Positions 43,292 through 52,264 of a DNA stretch of 64,000 nucleotides are shown piece after piece; position 1 is the stretch's first letter, and the number at the start of each line of letters is the position of its first letter. The position numbers were made by a program, and so were the translations under genes. A model generated the notes under the pieces. It did no database searches. It saw only the letters and a program-made list of their open reading frames with translations, and was not told the origin of the DNA. This stretch comes from an uncultured Flavihumibacter sp. (lineage in GTDB: Bacteria; Bacteroidota; Bacteroidia; Chitinophagales; Chitinophagaceae). The stretch covers positions 1 through 64,000 of the forward strand of contig CAMLRX010000001.1 of assembly GCA_946482545.1 (NCBI GenBank), given 5' to 3'.

Positions 43292-46200
43292 TTAGAAAGA
43301 AAGGTTCACGCCTGCCATGAAGGAGCGTGCCTGGGGGTAGAATCCACGGTCGATACCTGCACCTGATCCACCGCCGATCTCAGGATCGTACCCAGAATAT
43401 TTGGTGAAGGTGACGAGGTTCTCGCTCATCAGGTACACCCGGGCACGTGCCAGTCCGGCTTTGCGGATCAGGGCAGCGGGCAGCGAGTAGCCGATCTGCA
43501 ATACTTTGATGCGGAAATAGTCGCCGTCTTCAAGGTAGAAATCAGAAGGGTTGGTGAAGTTGTTGTTCCTGTCGTCTCTTGTCAAACGGGGGTAGCTGTT
43601 GGTGGAACCTTCGCCTGTCCAGCGTCCCAGGGCTTTGCGCTGCCAGTTGGCTTCCTGCACTTCGAGCCTGCGCAGTCCCTGGTAGATTTTGTTTCCTGCG
43701 CCACCCTGTCCGAACAGCACCAGGTCGAATCCTTTGTAAGCCGCGTTGAGGGTCATGCCGTAAGTCACGGTGGGCAATGCGTTGCCGAGGATCATGCGGT
43801 CGTTCTCATTGATTACGCCGTTGCCGTCCACATCTTTCCAGCGGAAATCGCCGGGCACTGCGTTGGGTTGAATTTTTCGGCCATCTTTGTCCACGTAGGC
43901 ATCAATCTCTTCCTGGTTCTGGAAGATGCCCATGGTTTTGAACCCAAAGAAAGAGTTGAAAGGCTGTCCGATAATGGACCTTGTAATCGGATAGGTGGTA
44001 GTTTGAACGGTTTGCTGGTTGGTGGTGGAGAAAAGAATGCCATCTCCGAGGTAGGTGATTTTGTTTTTATAATGGGAAATGTTTCCGTTCAGAGAAAGAT
44101 CAAATTCACCCAGTCTTCTGCGGTAGCCGAGTTCCAGTTCCAATCCTGTATTCTCCATATCCGCCACATTGGCCGCAGGATTGGAGATGGCGCCTACATA
44201 CCCGGGGATGCGTGGGTTCATGAGGATGCCGACGGTTTTCTTTTTGAACCAATCGAAGGCTACAGTAAGGTTATTCACCAATGTTGCGTCAAAACCGATA
44301 TTGGTCTGGCGGGTTTCTTCCCATTTCAGGTTGGGGTTAGCCGGTGCGTTTGGACTGTACCCAATCAGGTAGCTGCCGCTGGTTCCGAAAGCATAACTTC
44401 TGCCACTGCCTATCGTGGATACGTAAGCGAAATCACCAATCTCATCGCTACCAACAACGCCGTAACCACCGCGCACCTTTAAGAAGTTCACCACATCTGT
44501 TGCGGGGAAGAAAGATTCTTTGGTGGCCACCCATCCCATGGAGAAAGATGGGAACACGCCGTATTTGTTGTTGGAGCCGAAGCGGGAAGAACCATCCCTT
44601 CTAACCAACGCCTGCACCAGGTATTTTTCTCCGTAATCGTAGTTCAACCTTGCGAAGAGAGAACTCACATAATGTTCCTGGCTTTCGCTGCCGCCGGATA
44701 CTTTCTGATCGGCGGGCACATTGAAGTTGAGGGAAGCATCATCGAAATTATCCGCGGGAATATTGAAATAAGTAACGTTAACATTCCGGGAAATGCCGTC
44801 TGAGTAAGCGCCTTGTCCAACGAGCAGGGTGAGGTTATGTTCCCCGAAACCTTTGGTGTAAGAAGCGGTATTTTCCAGGTTCCAGCGGAGGTTCCTGTTG
44901 GAGCCTCGGTTGTAGGAAGTTTGCGAGGTCACCACGGTAGGTTTGAGCCATGCCAGTGGGGAGAAACTTTCACCGCCCCAGAAGGAGAGTTTGCCGCCCA
45001 GTGTGGAGCGTAGTTTTAATCCTTTGATGGGTTCGGCTTCCAGGAAAGCGTTGCCGATGAGGTTATCGCTCCAGCCATAGTTGCCGAGCCGCGTTTGGAT
45101 GTACGCGAGCGGATTGGTGAACTCCTGGCCTACGATCTGGGGAATGGCATAAGGATTCCCGAACTGGTCGCGCCGGATGCCTGCACCGTTCATGTTACCT
45201 GGCGTGGGCAGGTAAGGTGCCATGGCGAGTTTGGCGGGGTCGGTTTCAATTACGGGTGTAATGGGATCCAGGTTGATGGCGGAACTGAGTGGACCACCGA
45301 ATTCACTGTTGGTATTGCCGATGCCCAGCGTTTTTTCATACGCATAGCCGAGGTTTTGACCGAAAGTGATCCAGGAAGCAAGTTTATGGGTAGAATTCAG
45401 GCGGAAGTTGAGCCTTTTGAATTTAGAGATATCGGTAGCCACGATACCTTCCTGGTTGAAGTAGCCGAAGGAAGCGAAGTAAGTAGAACGCTCGTTTCCG
45501 CCGGATATACTGAGTTCGTGGGTCTGACGGCGGGCACTGTTGTTGAAGATCACGTCCTGCCAGTCGGTGCCTTCACCATAAATAGTTGGGTCGGCGAAAG
45601 GCTTTGCCTGTCCGGCGGCTACGGCAGCTTCATTGCGGAGCGTCGCGTATTCGGTGGCATTGAGCAGGTCGAGTTTGCGGGTGGGCGCCTGGATACCATA
45701 GTAACCATGGTAATTGACGCGGAGCGCACCGGATTTTCCGCGCTTGGTGGTCACCAGGATCACCCCGGCGGCAGCACGTGCGCCATAAATAGCCTGAGAG
45801 GAGGCATCTTTCAGTACTTCAATGGATTCGATATCGCTCTGGTTGAGGTAGCCGATGCCGCCATTGTCCACTACCACACCATCCACTACCCAAAGGGGGT
45901 TGTTGTTGTTGAAAGAGGTGATGCCACGCACCCGAACGGTAGCGCCCGCACCGGGCTGGCCGTTATTGGTGGCGATGGTGACCCCTGAAGTACGTCCCTG
46001 TAACGATTGTTCTATTCTGTTCAGGGGCATGTTTTCCAGATCGGAGGCCTTCACGCTGGAGATGGCCCCGGTTACCACACTTTTTTTCTGGGTGCCATAT
46101 CCCACCACCACTACTTCATTCATATTGGTGGCATCGGCATCGTTCATGACAATACTCACTTTTCCATCTGCCGGAACGGTTACTTCCTGGTCGAGCATAC

Positions 46201-46444
46201 CCAGGTGGGAAACGACCAGTACTGTACCGGTTTTCGGAACGGATATGCTGAAGTTGCCTGACTCATCTGTAACGGTAGCGAATTCAGTACCTTTTATTTT
46301 TACGGTAGAACCCGGCAAGGGGTCGCCGGTTGTTTTTGCAGTCACCTTTCCCGAGGCAGTTTTGCGTTCCTGGGCGGAAGCATGGAAGAAGGCGCACTGA
46401 AGCAAGAGAAAAATGCTTAATGGAAGCAACGTTTTCAATTTCAT
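43292..46444 (-). CDS. SusC-like TonB-dependent glycan transporter (beta-glucan locus)
   Basis: Outer-membrane barrel of 1050 residues from ATG 46444; a TTG two codons upstream is less likely. The signal peptide (MKLKTLLPLSIFLLLQCAFFHASAQ) is followed by a carboxypeptidase-regulatory-like domain, the NEVVVVGYGTQKKSVVTGAIS TonB-box region and plug (LQGRTSGVTIATNNGQPG, ASSQAIYGARAAAGVILVTTKRG), and the barrel ending in GVNLSF. There is no STN domain, consistent with control by the SusR-like regulator rather than by FecR/sigma signalling. It is the first gene of the operon SusC-SusD-binding protein-GH16-GH30-GH30. Confidence 0.97.
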   Translation of the reverse strand: MKLKTLLPLSIFLLLQCAFFHASAQERKTASGKVTAKTTGDPLPGSTVKIKGTEFATVTDESGNFSISVPKTGTVLVVSHLGMLDQEVTVPADGKVSIVMNDADATNMNEVVVVGYGTQKKSVVTGAISSVKASDLENMPLNRIEQSLQGRTSGVTIATNNGQPGAGATVRVRGITSFNNNNPLWVVDGVVVDNGGIGYLNQSDIESIEVLKDASSQAIYGARAAAGVILVTTKRGKSGALRVNYHGYYGIQAPTRKLDLLNATEYATLRNEAAVAAGQAKPFADPTIYGEGTDWQDVIFNNSARRQTHELSISGGNERSTYFASFGYFNQEGIVATDISKFKRLNFRLNSTHKLASWITFGQNLGYAYEKTLGIGNTNSEFGGPLSSAINLDPITPVIETDPAKLAMAPYLPTPGNMNGAGIRRDQFGNPYAIPQIVGQEFTNPLAYIQTRLGNYGWSDNLIGNAFLEAEPIKGLKLRSTLGGKLSFWGGESFSPLAWLKPTVVTSQTSYNRGSNRNLRWNLENTASYTKGFGEHNLTLLVGQGAYSDGISRNVNVTYFNIPADNFDDASLNFNVPADQKVSGGSESQEHYVSSLFARLNYDYGEKYLVQALVRRDGSSRFGSNNKYGVFPSFSMGWVATKESFFPATDVVNFLKVRGGYGVVGSDEIGDFAYVSTIGSGRSYAFGTSGSYLIGYSPNAPANPNLKWEETRQTNIGFDATLVNNLTVAFDWFKKKTVGILMNPRIPGYVGAISNPAANVADMENTGLELELGYRRRLGEFDLSLNGNISHYKNKITYLGDGILFSTTNQQTVQTTTYPITRSIIGQPFNSFFGFKTMGIFQNQEEIDAYVDKDGRKIQPNAVPGDFRWKDVDGNGVINENDRMILGNALPTVTYGMTLNAAYKGFDLVLFGQGGAGNKIYQGLRRLEVQEANWQRKALGRWTGEGSTNSYPRLTRDDRNNNFTNPSDFYLEDGDYFRIKVLQIGYSLPAALIRKAGLARARVYLMSENLVTFTKYSGYDPEIGGGSGAGIDRGFYPQARSFMAGVNLSF

Positions 46445-46467
46445 ATGCAAGCGTTTGTTTGGTTAAT

Positions 46468-46484
46468 AAAAGAGTAACTCTTTT
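46468..46484. promoter_or_regulatory. Perfect palindrome in the SusC leader
   Basis: AAAAGAGT-A-ACTCTTTT is a perfect 8-bp inverted repeat with a single central base, 23 bp upstream of the SusC start codon and downstream of the probable -7 element. The 1-nt centre does not suit an RNA hairpin loop, so protein binding or a larger-loop structure is more likely. Confidence 0.4.
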
Positions 46485-46505
46485 CAATCGTTAGAAATCC
46501 TATGT

Positions 46506-46618
46506 TAAAAGTAGGTCACTATTCCCCTTTCCGTCAGAAAAACACCACCTCAATACCACATCAATTACCTCAAAAACACCTGAAAAACGGCCATTTCACC
46601 ACCTCAATACCACATCAA
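46506..46618 (-). promoter_or_regulatory. SusC promoter with two tandem-half-site operators
   Basis: Read on the minus strand, two identical 22-bp sites (46597-46618 and 46543-46564) each consist of TTGATGTGGTA followed by TTGAGGTGGTG, that is two 11-bp direct half-sites. Their starts are 54 bp apart. The proximal site ends 29 bp before TACTTTTA (46506-46513), a good -7 element; no TTTG lies in the usual -33 window. The same arrangement occurs upstream of GH5. The pattern is that of an activator site overlapping the -33 region, probably for the divergently encoded SusR-like regulator. Confidence 0.75.
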
Positions 46619-46654
46619 CTGAAATGAAATGGTTTTCATTTCCGGAATGCTAAA

Positions 46655-48418
46655 CTAATCTAGTTGAAAACTGAGCGATTTGAGGTTGAAGCCTCCGGAC
46701 TCCGCCAGTATCCTCAGCGCCTGTTCCCCTTCTGGTATTTCTATTCCGGGCAGGGTTACTGTCTGCCATTTGTGGTGCCCACCCGTAGCGGGAATGGCGA
46801 TGGAACCCAGTTTACCCGAACCGTTCAGCAGCGCCAGCCTTCCCCCATGCTTTTCTGCGGCCACTTCCAGTTTGATGGTGTATTTCCTGTTTTGCGGTAC
46901 ACGTACTGTGTATTGCCACCACTCCCCTGGCTCAGTATGACTGATGTAGACCTGGTTGGTATCCGGATCCCGGCTGATGTCTGCTCCATCGTTCCTGTAG
47001 GTACGTCCCTTGTTCCCACCGCGGGCACCACCATCGGCGATGTGGTAATCTGCAGTGTCCACATCATAATAAGCGTAGCCATTTCTACCGAGGTCGTAGT
47101 CTGAAGCATTGATTTTCAGGCCATTTACCAACTCATTCTTTTGAAAAGGAAGGGTTTGGGTGGAGAAAGGCTGCCGGATCATGGCATCCACCACATCAGC
47201 ATGAAAAATGTTGTTTTTAAGTTTCAGGTCGTTGGCCAGCGCCAGCAATCCTTTTGTGGCGGTCTCTTTTTCCGGACGGTCTCCTTCCCCGTTCCAATAG
47301 CGGACAACCTCATCATATCCGGGATTGGATCTGATTTCCAGCGGATTATTGCTGCCCAACTTTTTTAAGGGCCACCATGCCCATCCGATGTTGTGGGTTT
47401 CCAGCAGGTGAATGGCTTCTGTGAACCAAACATTTGAGTTCTCTCCCGTTTCACCAAGCCATACAGGCACATTGTGCTTTTCCCGGGTGTCCAGGATATG
47501 CTGGATATCGGCCTGGCGGTTGTGGTTCCAGTATTTGTGGAAACTGAGGGCCATGTTTTTGTCCCAAACCGGGAGGATATTGTTGTAGTTGTTGCCCCAA
47601 CCATTTCCTTCGATGATGATGAGGTGTTTTTTATCCACTTCGCGGATGGCCCTTGTAATATCCACCATCAGTTTGCGGAGGGGTTCGTTCTTCTTTTCTT
47701 TCAATCCGTTTTTATCATTTACGGGATCTTCGAAACCATAGTTGGGTTCATTAATGATGTCGTAGGCGCCGATCCAGGGTTCATTGGCGTAGCGTTGGGC
47801 CAGTTTGCGCCAGAGCGCGACCGTTTTGCGCTGGTTCTCCTGGCTGTGCCAGAGCATAGGTTTAGACAAATCTCCGTCGGAGATGTTCAGGTCGTTGCCT
47901 TGTCCGCCGGGAGCAGCGTGCAGGTCGAGGATCAGGTACAGTTGGTTGGCCCTGCACCAGGCGAGCAGACTGTCGGTGAGCCGGAAGCCTTCTTTCAGCC
48001 AGGTATCTTTTCCTTTAATGGGTTCTTTTTCAATGGGTAAAGTGTAGAGATTATAATGCATAGGAAGGCGTACTGAGTTGAACCCCCAGGCTTTCAGGGA
48101 ATCTATATCCGCACGGGTGGTGTGGTTGTTCAGCCAGGCCTGGTAAAAAGTTCCGGTATTTTCCTTCCCAATCAGTTCTTCCATGCGGGAACGGATCTTG
48201 TTTTGCTGACCATCTTTATAAATGCGCAGCATATACCCTTCCTGCAGCATCCATCCGCCGAGGCCTATCCCCTTCAGGAGAACGTTCTCCCCTTTTTCAT
48301 TAACGATCCGCTGACCATCGGCCCTTAGATAGCCCTGGGCGAAAATGCCGGAAGAAGTACAAAAAATTAAAAGCAGTGAAGCGAGGAGTCTGGCGTTTTT
48401 TTGAAGCATCGTGTGCAT
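46655..48418 (-). CDS. GH5 family beta-glucanase with C-terminal CBM6-like domain
   Basis: Secreted enzyme of 587 residues; ATG 48418 is chosen, with ATG 48409 close behind and a TTG upstream less likely. The signal peptide is LLASLLLIFCTSSGIFAQ. The GH5 barrel has NEKGENVLLKGIGLGGWMLQEGYM, the acid/base Glu224 in YDIINEPNYGF and nucleophile Glu323 in VWLGETGENSNVW. Residues about 455-587 (NQVYISHTEPGEWWQYTVRVPQNRKYTIKLEVAAEKHGGRLALLNGSGKLGSIAIP) are a CBM6-like module. It has its own copy of the operator/promoter seen before SusC, so it is co-regulated though not in the SusC operon. Confidence 0.92.
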   Translation of the reverse strand: MHTMLQKNARLLASLLLIFCTSSGIFAQGYLRADGQRIVNEKGENVLLKGIGLGGWMLQEGYMLRIYKDGQQNKIRSRMEELIGKENTGTFYQAWLNNHTTRADIDSLKAWGFNSVRLPMHYNLYTLPIEKEPIKGKDTWLKEGFRLTDSLLAWCRANQLYLILDLHAAPGGQGNDLNISDGDLSKPMLWHSQENQRKTVALWRKLAQRYANEPWIGAYDIINEPNYGFEDPVNDKNGLKEKKNEPLRKLMVDITRAIREVDKKHLIIIEGNGWGNNYNNILPVWDKNMALSFHKYWNHNRQADIQHILDTREKHNVPVWLGETGENSNVWFTEAIHLLETHNIGWAWWPLKKLGSNNPLEIRSNPGYDEVVRYWNGEGDRPEKETATKGLLALANDLKLKNNIFHADVVDAMIRQPFSTQTLPFQKNELVNGLKINASDYDLGRNGYAYYDVDTADYHIADGGARGGNKGRTYRNDGADISRDPDTNQVYISHTEPGEWWQYTVRVPQNRKYTIKLEVAAEKHGGRLALLNGSGKLGSIAIPATGGHHKWQTVTLPGIEIPEGEQALRILAESGGFNLKSLSFQLD

Positions 48419-48453
48419 TTGAAGAAGTGGCAATGAATCGATTTCCGATGCTG

Positions 48454-48566
48454 CTAAACTAGCCCCTCACCGTTTAAAAACGGTTTTTTCCACCACTTCA
48501 ATACCACATCAAAAAGTGAAAACACCGTATAAATGCCGTTTTTTCACTACATCATTACCACATCAA
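48454..48566 (-). promoter_or_regulatory. GH5 promoter with two tandem-half-site operators
   Basis: On the minus strand the distal site (48545-48566) reads TTGATGTGGTA then ATGATGTAGTG, and the proximal site (48491-48512) TTGATGTGGTA then TTGAAGTGGTG. They start 54 bp apart, and the proximal site ends 29 bp before TAGTTTAG (48454-48461). All three spacings equal those of the SusC promoter. The sites lie between GH5 and the divergent regulator gene, so they may also influence the regulator's own promoter. Confidence 0.75.
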
Positions 48567-48607
48567 TCAAATTTTCCTACCTTTCCTTCGCCATAAATTG
48601 ACTGAGG

Positions 48608-51478
48608 ATGAGAAAATTCTTTTCCGTGGTTTGTTTCTTTTTATTGCTGAAAGGAACAGCCCAAAATACGATTGCGCTTCCCGAAATCATCAACTATACC
48701 AGGGAGGCTTCCAATTCCGGGACCCAGAACTGGAAGATTGGCCAGGATAAACTGGGGATCATGTACTTCGCGAACAACGAGGGACTGCTCAGTTTTGACG
48801 GCAGCAACTGGAAAAAGTATCCCCTTCCCAACGAAACCATCGTCCGCTCCCTGGCCATCGCCGAAGACGGCCGCATCTACATCGGCTCTCAGAGTGAATT
48901 CGGTTATTTTCACCCCGATCAAAACGGGATACTCAGTTATACCTCTATCAAAGTACCCAATACCGAAAAAGACTTTGCCGACATCTGGGATGTGATCCCC
49001 ATCGGACCCAAAGTGTTTTTCCGCGCCCACCGCAAACTTTTTATGTACAGTAGCGGTAAAGTGACCGCCTACGACGCGAAAAACTGGAACTTCATGGGGT
49101 ACGCGAATGGCAACCTCATCGCCCACGAGATCGAAAAAGGCATGCTCCGTTTCCACGATGGGGTGTGGAAACCCTTCCTGGAAAAAGGGGCGCTTCCCCC
49201 TAACGCACGCATCACCTCTTTTACAGCCATCTCCAAAGACAGCGCCCTGCTCACTACCCTCCGGCATGGTATGTTCATCCTCCGGCAGAACGAACTCACT
49301 CCATTTAATACACCCACCACACAAAAGATCGCGGAAGAAAACATCTACGCTTCTACCATGATCAGCGCCGATAAAATCGCCGTGGCCACCAATATGGCCG
49401 GCTGCTTCATCATTAATAAAAAAGGGGAATTCATCCAGCGACTTTCCAAACAGGATGGGCTCCAGAACAACAACGTCCTCTCCATCTTCACCGATAAGGA
49501 CCAGAACCTGTGGATCGGCCAGGACAATGGCATCGACCTCGTAGCCTATAACCAGGCCATCAAACATATTTACCCCGACAACCAGGAGCACAGCGCCGGT
49601 TACTCCGCGTTGATCCATCAGAACAACCTCTACATCGGCACTTCCCGCGCCTTGTTCAAAGCGCCGCTTCAACCCGGCGGGGACCTGAGTTTTGTGCACA
49701 GCAGTTTCAACCCCGTGGCCAATAGTAAAGGGCAGGTATGGAGCCTCGCGGAAATTAACGGTCACCTGCTGATGGCGCACAACGAAGGCGCATACGTGGT
49801 GGAAAATAATGCCGCCATTCCTTTTGATGTAAGCACCGGATTCTGGACCTTCTTCCCCTTATCCAACCTCTCCCCTTCGGAAGGCGTGGCCGCGGGCACC
49901 TACAACGGGATGAATTTTTACCACTACAAAAATGGGAAGTTCACCTATACAAACACCCAAACATTTTTTGAATCGGCCCGCTTTATCGGGGTGGAAAAGA
50001 ATATGGCCTGGGTGGCACACCCCTACAAGGGCCTCTACAAAGTATCGCTCGACAATGGTGTTCATCCCACCAATACAACTTACAAAGACCGGGGAAAGAT
50101 ATTGTCGCAAAACCGGAACTTCATTTACAAGGTAAAGAACAGGATCATCCTTTCCAGCGACAACGGTCTCTTTGAATACAATACCGCCAAAGGCGATTTT
50201 GAACCCTCGGCCTATCTCCGCGGTATCTTCGGTCCAATCTCCGTTCAATACCTGAAAGAAGACGAAACAGGAAACATCTGGTTCGTATCCGACAAAAGGC
50301 TGGGTGTAGTGGAATTCATCCAGGAAAAACCACGCATCACCTTTCTCCCTGAGCTCAACAACAAAGTAATGGCCAACGGGTATGAACACATCTACCCCTA
50401 CAACAACCAGAACATTTTTGTAGCGGGCGAACAGGGATTCTACCATATCAATTACGACCTCTACAAAAAGGACCGGGAACAACTCACCGTACTCATCAGC
50501 ACGGTGAAGACCCTGGGCAACAGAGACAGTACGGTTTTTGGCGGATACCAGGCTTCTTCAGGTACACCAAAGCTCCATTACAACCAGAACTCCCTTCACT
50601 TCGATTTCGTTTCTCCCCTGCATGGTCAGCAGGACAATATCGAATACACGTATTACCTGAAGGATTTTGATAAAGCATGGAGTACCTGGTCTAAAAAACG
50701 TGAAAAGGAATACACCTATCTCCCGCCAGGCACCTACACTTTTATGGTGAAGGCGCGCAGGTTCGAGGGCGAAGAGTCGCCGGTGCAAAGTTTCAGGTTC
50801 GTGGTACTGCCACCCTGGTACCGTACCGCCTGGGCCTATCTGGTATATGCGCTTATCGCACTCGCGGCTTTGTATGCGGGGCACAAATGGCAGCGCCGCA
50901 AATTCATCCGGCAACAGGAGCGCCACGCGGAAGAACAGAAAAAACTACAGTACCTGCACCAGCTTGAACTGGAAAGAAATGAGAAAGAGATCATTCGTCT
51001 CCGCAACGAAAAACTCGAAGCCGAAATACAATTGAAAAACACGGAACTCGCTTCCACCACCATGAACCTGGTGCAGAAAGGAGAAATGCTGCACAAGGTG
51101 AAAGAAGAGTTTCAGAAACTCAAGAAAACCGATAACAAGGAAACCTCCGATGAAGAATACAAAAAAATCATGCGGATGCTGGAGGAACACAAACTCCGGA
51201 ACGACTGGGAACAATTCGCCGTACACTTCGACAAGGTGCACAGCGATTTCCTGGTATCCTTAAAAGAACATTATCCCAGGCTAACGCCCAGTGAACTGAA
51301 GCTATGCGCCTACCTCCGGCTGAACCTCTCCAGCAAAGAGATCGCGCAGATCATGAACATCACCATTAAAAGCGTGGAACTGAGCAGGTACCGGTTGCGG
51401 AAGAAACTGGGCATCCCGGGCGAGATCAGTTTGTTCAACTTTTTACTGGATTTCCATTCGACCGCAAATGCAGTATAG
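48608..51478 (+). CDS. SusR-like membrane sensor-regulator (Reg_prop/Y_Y_Y/LuxR HTH)
   Basis: Inner-membrane regulator of 956 residues. The signal peptide (RKFFSVVCFFLLLKGTAQ) precedes a large periplasmic region of Reg_prop beta-propeller repeats (GIMYFANNEGLLSFDGSNWKKYPL, DKDQNLWIGQDNGIDL). A triple-tyrosine domain (YTYYLKDFDKAWSTWSKKREKEYTYLPPGTYTFMVKAR) precedes one membrane helix at about 738-757 (AWAYLVYALIALAALYA). A coiled coil (about 765-860) leads to a C-terminal LuxR-type HTH (about 893-940, LTPSELKLCAYLRLNLSSKEIAQIMNITIKSVELSRYRLRKKL). There is no kinase or receiver domain, so it is a one-component sensor that binds DNA from the membrane. Its place beside the glucan genes and the shared operators make it their probable activator. 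Confidence 0.9.
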   Translation: MRKFFSVVCFFLLLKGTAQNTIALPEIINYTREASNSGTQNWKIGQDKLGIMYFANNEGLLSFDGSNWKKYPLPNETIVRSLAIAEDGRIYIGSQSEFGYFHPDQNGILSYTSIKVPNTEKDFADIWDVIPIGPKVFFRAHRKLFMYSSGKVTAYDAKNWNFMGYANGNLIAHEIEKGMLRFHDGVWKPFLEKGALPPNARITSFTAISKDSALLTTLRHGMFILRQNELTPFNTPTTQKIAEENIYASTMISADKIAVATNMAGCFIINKKGEFIQRLSKQDGLQNNNVLSIFTDKDQNLWIGQDNGIDLVAYNQAIKHIYPDNQEHSAGYSALIHQNNLYIGTSRALFKAPLQPGGDLSFVHSSFNPVANSKGQVWSLAEINGHLLMAHNEGAYVVENNAAIPFDVSTGFWTFFPLSNLSPSEGVAAGTYNGMNFYHYKNGKFTYTNTQTFFESARFIGVEKNMAWVAHPYKGLYKVSLDNGVHPTNTTYKDRGKILSQNRNFIYKVKNRIILSSDNGLFEYNTAKGDFEPSAYLRGIFGPISVQYLKEDETGNIWFVSDKRLGVVEFIQEKPRITFLPELNNKVMANGYEHIYPYNNQNIFVAGEQGFYHINYDLYKKDREQLTVLISTVKTLGNRDSTVFGGYQASSGTPKLHYNQNSLHFDFVSPLHGQQDNIEYTYYLKDFDKAWSTWSKKREKEYTYLPPGTYTFMVKARRFEGEESPVQSFRFVVLPPWYRTAWAYLVYALIALAALYAGHKWQRRKFIRQQERHAEEQKKLQYLHQLELERNEKEIIRLRNEKLEAEIQLKNTELASTTMNLVQKGEMLHKVKEEFQKLKKTDNKETSDEEYKKIMRMLEEHKLRNDWEQFAVHFDKVHSDFLVSLKEHYPRLTPSELKLCAYLRLNLSSKEIAQIMNITIKSVELSRYRLRKKLGIPGEISLFNFLLDFHSTANAV

Positions 51479-51532
51479 CGTATTCAGGGAGATGGCATTA
51501 ACCCGTATCTTCGCCCCTCAAACAAAATTTTT

Positions 51533-51829
51533 ATGCTCGCACACCACGTCCTTTTCTGGCTGAAAGCCGATACCACTGAAGAACAGAAGGCCGCCTTCCG
51601 CAAAAGTTTGGAAACACTTGAAAAAGTTGAAAGCGTAAAAGCTTTCCATGTAGGTACACCCTCTTCTATTGACCGCGCCGTAGTGGATACCAGCTATACT
51701 TTCTCCCTGGTGATCTTCTTTGAAGACATGGCCGGACACGATCTTTACCAGGTGCACCCGCTGCACACCGGTTTCCTCGAAGAATGCAGGGCTTATTTCG
51801 AAAAAGTAATCATCTACGATTCCATCTAA
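51533..51829 (+). CDS. Dabb (stress-responsive A/B barrel) domain protein
   Basis: Small cytoplasmic protein of 98 residues. It opens with LAHHVLFWLKADTTEEQKAAFRKSLETLEKVESVKAFHVGTP and ends with YQVHPLHTGFLEECRAYFEKVIIYDSI, the typical ferredoxin-like dimeric Dabb fold. Family members range from olivetolic acid cyclase to proteins with no known role. It is followed 12 bp later by a hotdog thioesterase gene. Confidence 0.93.
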   Translation: MLAHHVLFWLKADTTEEQKAAFRKSLETLEKVESVKAFHVGTPSSIDRAVVDTSYTFSLVIFFEDMAGHDLYQVHPLHTGFLEECRAYFEKVIIYDSI

Positions 51830-51841
51830 AGCAAAGAAAAT

Positions 51842-52258
51842 ATGATCTGGACAAAACCGGTCGATCTTGAAAAACTGAATAACCTGCCACCGAACATGGC
51901 ATCTTATATCGGTATTGCGTTCACCGGTTTTACCGACAATACCCTTTCTGCCCGTATGCCCGTTGACCACCGCACGCACCAGCCCTTCGGCATCCTGCAT
52001 GGCGGCGCTTCGGTTGTACTGGCAGAAACTTTGGGGAGCGTGGCCAGCCTGCTGCTTATTGATGAACAGCAGTTCCGGGCCGTTGGACTGGAAATCAACG
52101 CCAATCACCTTCGCCCTGTTAAAGAAGGATATGTTCACGGTGTTTGCAGCCCCATTCACATCGGACAGAAAACACATGTATGGGACATCAGAATCACGAA
52201 TGAAGCCGGCAAACCTGTTTGCGTGAGCCGCCTCACCGTTGCCATCATTCCCGTTTAA
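51842..52258 (+). CDS. PaaI/MenI-type hotdog acyl-CoA thioesterase
   Basis: Cytoplasmic protein of 138 residues. The motif QPFGILHGGASVVLAETLGSVAS carries the HGG loop and the catalytic glutamate of the PaaI/DHNA-CoA thioesterase group. NANHLRPVKEGYVHGVCSPIHIGQKTHVWDI is the second family block. It hydrolyses an acyl- or aryl-CoA; 1,4-dihydroxy-2-naphthoyl-CoA in menaquinone synthesis is possible, but no menaquinone genes are adjacent. Confidence 0.93.
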   Translation: MIWTKPVDLEKLNNLPPNMASYIGIAFTGFTDNTLSARMPVDHRTHQPFGILHGGASVVLAETLGSVASLLLIDEQQFRAVGLEINANHLRPVKEGYVHGVCSPIHIGQKTHVWDIRITNEAGKPVCVSRLTVAIIPV

Positions 52259-52264
52259 ACCGCT

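Noticed and set aside
45095..45988. Long open frame (297 codons) on the plus strand inside the SusC gene
   Set aside because: It is antisense to the conserved plug and barrel of SusC; its translation shows no recognisable domain and reflects codon bias of the real gene.
48469..48489. ACCGTTT-AA-AAACGGT palindrome followed by a T-run on the plus strand, resembling a terminator
   Set aside because: There is no plus-strand gene upstream of it, the loop would be 2 nt, and it lies inside the GH5 promoter between the operator and the -7 element.
48641..49780. Open frame of 379 codons on the minus strand inside the SusR-like regulator
   Set aside because: Antisense shadow of the Reg_prop repeats; rich in V, F and G without any family motif.
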